Source: Aquifex sp. (GTDB taxonomy: Bacteria; Aquificota; Aquificia; Aquificales; Aquificaceae). From it: a stretch of DNA of 9,946 nucleotides. Both the position numbers and the translations under genes were made by a program. Shown here one piece after another: positions 1 to 5,032 of this stretch (its first letter is position 1; each line of letters opens with the position of its first letter). The stretch spans positions 1 through 9,946 of the forward strand of contig WFPV01000067.1 in the NCBI GenBank assembly GCA_015487405.1, written 5' to 3'. The notes below the pieces were generated by a model. The model was not told the origin of the DNA. It did not search any database and saw nothing but the letters and a program-made list of their open reading frames with translations.

Positions 1-76
1 CTCCGGACATCTCATATTTTCTTATTTTCCTCTCATCTCATTCGTGAACTACCCTTTACCAAATGAACTAAATTTC

Positions 77-118
77 CCGTCGACCTCCAATCTTGTAAAA
101 AACCCAGGGGGTCGACGG
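77..118. repeat. GC-rich inverted repeat, 12-bp stem and 18-nt loop
   Basis: The left arm CCGTCGACCTCC (77-88) pairs with the right arm GGGGGTCGACGG (107-118). Eleven positions are Watson-Crick, and the twelfth is a G-U pair if the plus strand is transcribed. Each arm also contains the self-complementary GTCGAC. The loop (89-106) is A-rich. The stem stands out as a GC island in AT-rich surroundings, which in hyperthermophile genomes often marks structured RNA. No U-run follows on either strand, so it does not look like a classic intrinsic terminator. It could be part of a small RNA, a dispersed hairpin repeat or a protein-binding site; the sequence alone does not decide. Confidence 0.7.
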
Positions 119-201
119 ACTCTTACTATTTCAACACCGAGCGATAGCGAGGTATCTAAATTAAATGATATTCAAAAACTCTAATAAGTGATTAACCTCA
201 C

Positions 202-216
202 GCTTGATTATCAAGC
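202..216. promoter_or_regulatory. Perfect palindrome GCTTGAT-T-ATCAAGC, possible operator
   Basis: Two 7-nt arms around a single central T form a perfect dyad 19 nt before the Shine-Dalgarno sequence of the DsrE-like gene. The size and position suit a dimeric repressor or activator site. The stem is short and AT-rich, so it would be a weak RNA hairpin at high temperature. The regulator is unknown and the operator role is inference. Confidence 0.35.
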
Positions 217-235
217 AATTCCTAATTTATTAACT

Positions 236-244
236 AAGGAGGGG
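236..244 (+). promoter_or_regulatory. Strong ribosome binding site of the DsrE-like gene
   Basis: AAGGAGGGG lies 5 nt before the ATG at 250 and fixes the start of that gene. It is an unusually strong Shine-Dalgarno sequence for this window, where most starts have a weak one or none. Confidence 0.8.
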
Positions 245-249
245 CTAAA

Positions 250-759
250 ATGAAGGTTATTCTAACTCTCCTACTCTTAGTGGTCCTTACCTTCGGTGAA
301 GAAGGGGCAAAGTTTGTACAAACTCCTTACAAGGCACCTTTTAAAGCTGTCGTGGAATTTTACTTTGATGAGCCCGAAAAGATAAGACCAGCTCTCCTTT
401 GGGTTTCAAACATAATTTATGTTCTCTCTAATGAGCCTTACAACTTTATTCCCGGAGAGGACATAGACATAGTGGTAATAATTCACGGAACTGAAATAAC
501 TACGCTTGTGAAAAAGAACAAGGAAAAGTATAAGGATATTTGGGAAAGGATTGAGGGAATGAGTATGTATGGTGTGAAGTTTAAGGTTTGTGGAATGGCT
601 GCAGAGCAACTCTACGGATATACCGCTAAAGACTTTCCCGAATTTGTAGAACTTGTTCCTTCCGCCATAACCGAACTCTTACACTGGCAACAGCAAGGTT
701 ACGCTTTGCTAATTCCGAGAATTTACGAGATGAAAAAACCGAGGGAGGAAATTAGATAG
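250..759 (+). CDS. Secreted DsrE/DsrF-like small protein
   Basis: This 169-aa protein starts with a typical signal peptide: Lys2, a hydrophobic run at residues 4-14, and a likely cleavage or membrane-anchor point near Gly16. The mature part resembles the DsrE/DsrF-like superfamily (YchN/TusD fold). It has a hydrophobic strand ending in HG (residues 72-80, IDIVVIIHG), a helical region rich in charged residues, then GVKFKVCGMAA (108-118) with a single cysteine, Cys114. Near the C-terminus a LLHWQQQGYALLIP segment (143-156) matches the family's usual 'lq..Gy.yi.p' ending. Relatives take part in sulfur transfer through the conserved Cys, but exported single-domain versions are functionally uncharacterised as far as I know. 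No sulfur-oxidation genes sit beside it. A strong ribosome binding site supports the start. Its last 8 bp overlap the 3' end of the convergent peptidase gene. The family call is likely; a role in periplasmic sulfur chemistry is inference. Confidence 0.8.
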   Translation: MKVILTLLLLVVLTFGEEGAKFVQTPYKAPFKAVVEFYFDEPEKIRPALLWVSNIIYVLSNEPYNFIPGEDIDIVVIIHGTEITTLVKKNKEKYKDIWERIEGMSMYGVKFKVCGMAAEQLYGYTAKDFPEFVELVPSAITELLHWQQQGYALLIPRIYEMKKPREEIR

Positions 760-1816
760 ATACAAGCTCAAGGCTTATTTCGGATAAGGGCTCTCCTACT
801 CCTCCCCGAATCGCCACGATATTTTCGAGCCTTACACCGAACTTCCCGGGAAGGTATATCCCGGGCTCTATAGTAAAGACCATTCCCTCTTCTATTGGAG
901 TCTTAGCTTCTTCTCCTTTATAGTAAACCCTTGGAAACTCGTGTATCTCTACCCCTACACCGTGCCCGGTGGAGTGGGTAAAGAACTGTCCGTATCCCTT
1001 ATTTTCTATGTATTCCCTTGCGGCTTTATCTACGTCACCTACGGTGTTTCCTACCTTAGCCTTTTCTAAAGCCCTTAAGTGAGCCTCCTTTACGATTTCG
1101 TAGACCTTCTTAAACTCCTCATCAGGTTTTCCTATGTAAAAGGTTCTCGTAAAGTCGGTGCAGTATCCCTTCCAGAGAAGTCCCATATCTATAAGGAGAG
1201 GAGCGTTTTCCCTTATGGGTTCTTTTCCGGTTTCCCAGTGGGGGATAGCGGAATGCTCCGCGGTTGCGACAATTGCAGGAAAGCTCTCTCCTTCTCCATT
1301 TAGTTTAAAAATTTCGCTAACGATGAATCCCCTCACCTGTAGCTCCGTCATTCCCGGCTTTACAAATTCAAGAAGCTTTCTGTAAATCTCGTCGCTCCTC
1401 TTTACGCCTTCTTTCATAGTTTCTATCTCTTCCTTAGTTTTTAAAGACCGAAGGTATTTTAAGAACCCCGAAAATCCAACCCAGCGTATGTATTTACTTC
1501 TAAGATTCTTTTTGAAGGTGCAGCTGACTCTGTCCTCTTCGTAGCCTACATACTTTATCCCCTTTTCCCTTAAAAACTTTTTTATAACCTTAAAGGGATT
1601 GCCTTTTATGAGAACTACTTCCCAGTCTTTTAAAAAGTCCTTAGCTCTCTCGTAGTAGCGTGCGTCCGTCAGGAAATACTTATCCTGAGGAGTGAGAATA
1701 GCGTAGGCGTGTGTGGAGCGAAAGTGAGAGAGGTAAAAAACGTTCGGCTGGGAGCTAAAAAGGAAGGCGTCGAGCCCTTTGTCCTGAATAAGTTTTTGAA
1801 CTTCCTTAATCTTCAT
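752..1816 (-). CDS. pepQ: Xaa-Pro dipeptidase/aminopeptidase, M24 family
   Basis: This 354-aa cytoplasmic metallopeptidase removes N-terminal residues before proline or splits Xaa-Pro dipeptides. Residues 1-125 form the creatinase-like N-terminal domain; residues 130-354 form the pita-bread catalytic domain. All five dinuclear-metal ligands are visible: Asp210 and Asp221 (IDMG...CTDFTRTF), His285 (HSTGHGVG), Glu317 (FTIEPG) and Glu331 (VRLEN). His193 (IPHWE) and His292 (IHE) match the accessory active-site histidines. The length fits bacterial PepQ/YqhT-type enzymes, and it is too short for the long N-domain form of E. coli PepP. Dipeptidase and aminopeptidase activity cannot be separated from the sequence, so the symbol is approximate. 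The ATG lies 9 bp after the aroA stop, so the two are probably co-transcribed. No clear Shine-Dalgarno sequence precedes it. The stop overlaps the convergent DsrE-like gene by 8 bp. Confidence 0.93.
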   Translation of the reverse strand: MKIKEVQKLIQDKGLDAFLFSSQPNVFYLSHFRSTHAYAILTPQDKYFLTDARYYERAKDFLKDWEVVLIKGNPFKVIKKFLREKGIKYVGYEEDRVSCTFKKNLRSKYIRWVGFSGFLKYLRSLKTKEEIETMKEGVKRSDEIYRKLLEFVKPGMTELQVRGFIVSEIFKLNGEGESFPAIVATAEHSAIPHWETGKEPIRENAPLLIDMGLLWKGYCTDFTRTFYIGKPDEEFKKVYEIVKEAHLRALEKAKVGNTVGDVDKAAREYIENKGYGQFFTHSTGHGVGVEIHEFPRVYYKGEEAKTPIEEGMVFTIEPGIYLPGKFGVRLENIVAIRGGVGEPLSEISLELVSI

Positions 1817-1825
1817 AAGAATAAA

Positions 1826-3121
1826 TTAAAACTCTACTATTTTGAAAAGGTCGTCCCAGAATTGAGGATAAGAGATAGAAACGCACTCCGGTCTGTCTAT
1901 GATTACTTCCTCGTCGGTTACGAGTCCGGCAACAGCAAAAGCCATTGCTATCCTGTGGTCACCGAAGGTCTCTATCTTTGCCCCCTTTAACTTCTCCGTT
2001 CCCTCAATTATGAATCCATCCTCCAGCTCTTCTACCTTGACGCCCATCTTTCTAAGGTTATGAACAACAGCCTTAATCCTGTCAGATTCCTTGTACCTTA
2101 GTTCCTTAGCTCCCCTAACTTCGGAAACGCCATCCGCCAAAGCCATCAGTATAGCCAGAATAGGAATTTCGTCTATCATAGAGGTGACTTCCTCGGGCTC
2201 AACCTTAACAGCCTTGAGTCTTTCTACCGGTCTTACGATTAGGTCCGCCCTCGGTTCGTTTGAGATTTCCCTTGTGTTCTCAAAGGTTATGTCCGCTCCC
2301 ATCTCAAGGAGTTTTCTGTAAAAGCCGTCTCTTGTGGGATTGAGGAGGACATCTTTTAGTTTTAGAGACCCTTCGGGTGCGAGGGTTGCAAGCGCGGCAA
2401 AGTATGCGGCGGAAGAAGGGTCAGCAGGACAATAAATTTCCGTTCCTTTAAGCTCTTGGCCACCTTTTACCTTAAGGATATGTCCCCTTTCTTCAGGAAC
2501 TGTGATGACTTCTACGCCAAAGAGTTTTAACATTCGTTCCGTGTGGTCACGAGAAAGCACAGGTTCTATAACTTCCGTTACTCCCTCTGCTCTCAGTCCT
2601 GCGAGGAGGAGACAGCTCTTAACCTGAGCGGAAGCCCTCTTGTTGAAGTAAGAAATTCCCTTCAGCTTTCCCCCTCTGATAGATATAGGGAGCTTGTTTC
2701 CCTCCTCTCTTCCGTCTATCTGAGCTCCCATTTCCCTTAAAGGCTCTACTACTCTCAGCATAGGTCTTTCCCGCAGGCTCTCATCACCGAAAAGAACGCT
2801 GAAAAAGTGTTGGGTCGCCAGAACCCCGGACATCAATCGGGCTGTAGTCCCGGAATTCTTGCAGTCCAATATCTCTTTTGGTTCTGTGAATATGAAGTTT
2901 CTTCCTCTAATAATTATTTCGTTATCATTTTCCTTCACCTCGGTTCCGAGGTTTTTTAAGATTTCCAAGGTTGCCCTCGTGTCTTCCGAGATTAGCGGCT
3001 CTTTAACGAGAGTTTCTCCGTAAGCGAGAGCTCCTAAGATAAAAGCCCTGTGGGTGATAGACTTGTCCGAAGGAACTCTGAGCTCCCCTTTGACCCGTTT
3101 AATCTTTTCAATCTTCTTCAT
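1826..3121 (-). CDS. aroA: 3-phosphoshikimate 1-carboxyvinyltransferase (EPSP synthase)
   Basis: This 431-aa enzyme joins shikimate-3-phosphate and phosphoenolpyruvate in the sixth step of the shikimate pathway to aromatic amino acids. The two-lobed EPSP fold is covered end to end. Visible motifs are PSDKS (17-21, substrate Lys20), NSGTTARL (89-96), ERPM (118-121), SAQVK (164-168), RDHTE (191-195), DPSSAAY (234-240), NPTR (261-264), IDEIP (316-320, catalytic-type Asp317), YKESDR (343-348, Glu345) and GDHRIAM (387-393). The RxHTE, SAQxK and NxTR signatures are those usually linked to class II EPSP synthases, while the first motif reads S-D-K rather than G-D-K. Glyphosate behaviour should not be inferred from this alone. 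It is the upstream gene of a two-gene unit with the peptidase and is divergent from the DHH phosphoesterase across 40 bp. The start is supported by the standard short lead before PSDKS. A GAGGGA lies too far upstream (about 16 nt) to be a normal ribosome binding site. Confidence 0.97.
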   Translation of the reverse strand: MKKIEKIKRVKGELRVPSDKSITHRAFILGALAYGETLVKEPLISEDTRATLEILKNLGTEVKENDNEIIIRGRNFIFTEPKEILDCKNSGTTARLMSGVLATQHFFSVLFGDESLRERPMLRVVEPLREMGAQIDGREEGNKLPISIRGGKLKGISYFNKRASAQVKSCLLLAGLRAEGVTEVIEPVLSRDHTERMLKLFGVEVITVPEERGHILKVKGGQELKGTEIYCPADPSSAAYFAALATLAPEGSLKLKDVLLNPTRDGFYRKLLEMGADITFENTREISNEPRADLIVRPVERLKAVKVEPEEVTSMIDEIPILAILMALADGVSEVRGAKELRYKESDRIKAVVHNLRKMGVKVEELEDGFIIEGTEKLKGAKIETFGDHRIAMAFAVAGLVTDEEVIIDRPECVSISYPQFWDDLFKIVEF

Positions 3122-3161
3122 AAAAAAGATTTTAGTCCCTCGGAATGTTATTAATATTTCT
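3122..3161. promoter_or_regulatory. Divergent promoter region between aroA and the DHH gene
   Basis: Only 40 bp separate the two start codons, so both promoters must overlap or extend into the genes. The AT-only palindrome TATTAATA (3149-3156) reads as a -10-like element on both strands. On the plus strand it would place transcription start about at the ATG (leaderless). On the minus strand it would give a leader of roughly 20 nt. No confident -35 boxes were seen. The promoter role is inference. Confidence 0.4.
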
Positions 3162-4115
3162 ATGAAAAACGTAGCCCTTTTTCACAAGAACTGTCCCGAC
3201 GGATACGGGGCTCTTTCGGGAGTAGTTTACAAGCTTGGGATAAAAGAACTTTTTTACGACGAGGAAAGGGATATCATATACACCAAAGACGAGAGCTTCT
3301 TCGCCGTTCCCATAAATCACGGAACGGACTTTACCCGCCTCAGGGAAATTCTTAATCATTACACTCCATACAGCTTTACTATTTACATGGTCGATATATT
3401 CGTTCCCGGAATTTATGAGATTATGAAGGAACACACAAACCTTAAAAAAGTCGTCGTAATAGACCACCACAAGACCGCTGAAGAACTTCTAAAACAAGGA
3501 ATACCCCCCGAAGTTGAGGGGAGAATGAAACTCCACATAGACCACAACCACTCCGCAGCAGCGCTGGTTTGGAAGGTATTAAATAATCACATACCGGAGG
3601 TAATTAAATACATAGAAGATAGAGATATATGGAAGTGGGAGTTTCCTGACTCCAAGTACGTCCTAACAGCTTTAGACGCAAAGGTTTTTAACGTTTTAAA
3701 GCCAAACGAAGTAGTTCAAAAGCTCCTTGAACTAACTAAAGATTTCCCTAAAGAGGAACTCGCCCGTGAAGGAAAAGCGATGATAGAGTTCAAAGACAGC
3801 GTTATAAAGCTTCTTCTGAAGAATAACCTTCACTACATAATTCTCCCGAGCGGGCATAAGCTTCTCGCTATAAACTCTCCGACATTTCAGTCGGACATAG
3901 GGAATGAAATAGCGAAGATTTCTCCCGACGGTGTTGGATGTGTATATACTATTAGCCCCTCGGAAGAGGGGATATTCGTAAAATGCTCCATCAGGAGCAT
4001 CAACGGAAAAGCCCGGGAAATCGCTCAGGCTAACGGAGGGGGCGGACACGACAACGCTTCGGGATGTAGAGTTCCGCTCAGTGAAGTAAAGTTTGAACCT
4101 CTTGAAAAATCTTGA
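3162..4115 (+). CDS. DHH/DHHA1-family phosphoesterase (nanoRNase-like)
   Basis: This 317-aa cytoplasmic protein has an N-terminal DHH domain and a C-terminal DHHA1 domain. Visible motifs are FHKNCPDG (7-14; His8, Asp13), MVDIF (76-80; Asp78), VIDHHKT (99-105; the DHH signature), HIDHNHSAAALVW (125-137), EDRDIW (152-157) and the DHHA1 motif GGGGH..ASG (292-301). Superfamily members hydrolyse short oligonucleotides, pAp or cyclic dinucleotides using Mn2+; the exact substrate cannot be read here. In motif I the usual D-x-D is C-P-D, so the first Asp is replaced by Cys11. This variant fits a subfamily whose N-terminus reads like 'hxnCxDG'. The start at 3162 places motif I near the N-terminus as in relatives. 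A longer in-frame ATG at 3054 would only add antisense of aroA. No Shine-Dalgarno sequence precedes the start. The stop lies 5 bp from the 3' end of the convergent tRNA. Confidence 0.88.
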   Translation: MKNVALFHKNCPDGYGALSGVVYKLGIKELFYDEERDIIYTKDESFFAVPINHGTDFTRLREILNHYTPYSFTIYMVDIFVPGIYEIMKEHTNLKKVVVIDHHKTAEELLKQGIPPEVEGRMKLHIDHNHSAAALVWKVLNNHIPEVIKYIEDRDIWKWEFPDSKYVLTALDAKVFNVLKPNEVVQKLLELTKDFPKEELAREGKAMIEFKDSVIKLLLKNNLHYIILPSGHKLLAINSPTFQSDIGNEIAKISPDGVGCVYTISPSEEGIFVKCSIRSINGKAREIAQANGGGGHDNASGCRVPLSEVKFEPLEKS

Positions 4116-4120
4116 GTTTT

Positions 4121-4213
4121 TGGCGGAGGGGGTGGGATTCGAACCCACGGGCGGGCAGCGAACCCGCCAAGGGATTTCAAATCCCCCGCCTTAGTCCGCT
4201 CGGCCACCCCTCC
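4121..4213 (-). tRNA. tRNA-Ser, anticodon UGA, CCA encoded
   Basis: The minus strand folds into a complete class II tRNA. The acceptor arms GGAGGGG and CCCCTCC pair perfectly, followed by discriminator G and an encoded CCA (4121-4123). The D arm is GCC...GGC. The anticodon loop TTTGAAA, on a GGGGA/TCCCT stem with one G-U pair, gives anticodon UGA, which reads UCA and other UCN serine codons. The long variable arm GGCGGG...CCCGCC identifies serine, and the T arm GTGGG-TTCGAAT-CCCAC is canonical. The G discriminator fits serine. It lies 15 bp downstream of the acidic protein gene on the same strand and has its own -10-like box in that gap. The 3' end is 5 bp from the stop of the convergent DHH gene, and no U-rich terminator hairpin is visible. 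Confidence 0.97.
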
Positions 4214-4222
4214 AAAGGGTAT

Positions 4223-4228
4223 ATTATA
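4223..4228 (-). promoter_or_regulatory. TATAAT -10 box of the tRNA-Ser gene
   Basis: A perfect minus-strand TATAAT lies directly after the TAA stop (4229-4231) of the upstream acidic protein gene, within the imperfect palindrome 4217-4234. It would start transcription about 3 nt before the mature tRNA 5' end at 4213. The -35 region about 17-18 bp upstream (near 4246-4252) is weak, at best TGGTCA. The tRNA may also be read through from the upstream gene. Confidence 0.55.
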
Positions 4229-4537
4229 TTACCCGCCCCCGTATTCTGACCAGTCTATCTCCGCCTCAAATTCCTGAATGAAGTGCTCGATGAGTTTTAC
4301 AATTTCGTCAACGGGCTTTTGCATGTAGTGCTCAAATAGTTCTATCTTGAGCTCGTGGAAGTGCTCGTCGTCCACGTAATACCTTACTCTCACGTAGGGT
4401 AAATCCATGTTCTTGTCAAACTCAGGGTCATCAGGAGTGAGAACATCAACGTCTACTTCTGCTCCTTCTGTTTTTTCTTGAAAAATTTTCTTAAGCTGTT
4501 CAATCTTGTCCTTATACTTAGTCCAATCGTATCTCAC
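4229..4537 (-). CDS. Small acidic protein of unknown function, GTG start
   Basis: I do not recognise this 102-aa protein. It is strongly acidic (27 Asp/Glu against 13 Lys/Arg), with no signal peptide or membrane segment. The pattern suggests an N-terminal amphipathic helix (residues 3-22), three strands (about 26-32, 48-55 and 61-69) and a C-terminal helix (74-92). It carries four histidines, two in HFH (59-61), no cysteine, and ends in Gly-Gly-Gly. A GGG tail recalls ubiquitin-like carriers (ThiS/SAMP/MoaD), but the rest does not show that fold's motifs, so I do not assign it. The start is GTG at 4537 with no clear Shine-Dalgarno sequence; the next in-frame Met (residue 44) would cut off half the protein. 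It is divergent from rpiB across 33 bp and sits just upstream of tRNA-Ser. Coherent Lys/Glu-rich composition and length favour a real gene. Confidence 0.72.
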   Translation of the reverse strand: MRYDWTKYKDKIEQLKKIFQEKTEGAEVDVDVLTPDDPEFDKNMDLPYVRVRYYVDDEHFHELKIELFEHYMQKPVDEIVKLIEHFIQEFEAEIDWSEYGGG

Positions 4538-4570
4538 AATACTTTTGATTTTAAATTAAAATTTAAGGAT
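4538..4570. promoter_or_regulatory. Divergent promoter region before rpiB, AT-rich palindrome
   Basis: The 33-bp gap contains ATTTTAA-A-TTAAAAT (4548-4562), a perfect dyad entirely of A and T. On either strand it offers TAAAAT/TAAATT -10-like hexamers, which would start transcription within a few nt of each start codon. AAGG at 4565-4568 sits only 2 nt from the rpiB ATG, too close to be an ideal Shine-Dalgarno sequence. The promoter role is inferred from position and symmetry. Confidence 0.4.
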
Positions 4571-5032
4571 ATGAAAATAGCCTTAGGTGCGGACCACGCG
4601 GGATTTCCCTTGAAAGAGAAAATAAAAGAATTTTTAGAAAGGAAGGGTTATGAAGTCCTTGACATGGGCACCCATTCCACCGACTCGGTTCATTACCCGA
4701 ATTTTGCAGAGAAAGTAGCAAGAGCTGTTCAGAGAGGTGAAGCTGACAGGGGAATACTCATATGCGGAACGGGGATAGGTATGAGTATAACCGCCAACAA
4801 GTTTAAAGGTGTAAGGGCGGCACTCTGTACAAACGAATACATGGCAAGGATGAGCAGACGTCATAACGACGCGAACGTCTTATGTTTAGGAGAGAGAGTG
4901 TTGGGTGTGGAGCTTGCCCTTTCAATTGTAGAAGCTTGGCTTGAGGAGGAATTTGAAGGAGGAAGACACGAAGTGAGGGTAAAATTGATATCGGATATAG
5001 AAAATGAAGTTTGTAGAACGGATATACCCTGA
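4571..5032 (+). CDS. rpiB: Ribose-5-phosphate isomerase B
   Basis: This 153-aa cytoplasmic enzyme interconverts ribose-5-phosphate and ribulose-5-phosphate in the pentose phosphate network, which supplies nucleotide and aromatic precursors. RpiB/LacAB motifs are clear: GADHAGF (6-12; Asp8, His9), YPNFA (42-46), ICGTGIGMSITANK (64-77) with the catalytic-type Cys65, RRHNDAN (96-102; His98), and GGRHEVRV (130-137) near the C-terminus. The cysteine in CGTGIG marks the E. coli-like type. The length is normal (about 145-150 aa) with a slight C-terminal tail. The start at 4571 gives the standard MKIALGADHAG beginning; an in-frame ATG at 4478 would reach into the divergent gene. The last 29 bp overlap the start of the SEDS gene in another frame, so the two are co-transcribed and probably translationally coupled. 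Confidence 0.96.
   Translation: MKIALGADHAGFPLKEKIKEFLERKGYEVLDMGTHSTDSVHYPNFAEKVARAVQRGEADRGILICGTGIGMSITANKFKGVRAALCTNEYMARMSRRHNDANVLCLGERVLGVELALSIVEAWLEEEFEGGRHEVRVKLISDIENEVCRTDIP

Larger units (their letters stand above)
1..249. other. Noncoding leader region upstream of the DsrE-like gene
   Basis: No convincing gene is seen here. Minus-strand frames are closed by frequent stops. One plus-strand frame stays open from the left edge to a TAA at 182-184, but its translation is poor in Lys and Glu and uses CGA, CGG and TCG codons unlike the real genes nearby, so I treat it as chance. The region contains a GC-rich hairpin (77-118), a mirror-symmetric 13-mer (139-151) and a perfect short palindrome (202-216), listed or discussed separately. 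It most likely holds the promoter of the downstream gene and possibly a structured RNA or the remnant of an element. No clear -35/-10 pair could be assigned. Confidence 0.6.

Noticed and set aside
139..151. Mirror-symmetric 13-mer GAGCGATAGCGAG
   Set aside because: It is symmetric on one strand, not an inverted repeat, so it forms no hairpin. It is seen once and is probably chance.
2..184. Open plus-strand frame from the left edge, possible C-terminal end of an upstream gene
   Set aside because: Sixty codons without a stop can occur by chance. The product is low in Lys/Glu and rich in Ser/Thr/Pro, uses CGA, CGG and TCG codons unlike the neighbours, and passes straight through the hairpin. 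Sequence left of the window would settle it.
3054..3161. Upstream in-frame ATG extending the DHH protein by 36 residues
   Set aside because: The extension is antisense to the aroA N-terminus with its PSDKS motif. The family motif FHKNCPDG belongs near the N-terminus, so ATG 3162 is preferred.
4100..4120. TCTTGA repeat and T-run near the DHH stop as a terminator
   Set aside because: The two TCTTGA copies (4100-4105 and 4110-4115) are direct, not inverted, so no GC hairpin precedes the TTTTT.
4025..4207. Minus-strand open frame across the tRNA and the DHH 3' end
   Set aside because: Its translation (SLGGFAARPWVRIPPPP type) is the well-known false protein produced by reading a tRNA gene and flanks.
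4478..4570. Upstream in-frame ATG extending RpiB by 31 residues
   Set aside because: It would lie inside the divergent acidic protein gene, and RpiB proteins begin directly with the MKIALGADHAG-type strand.
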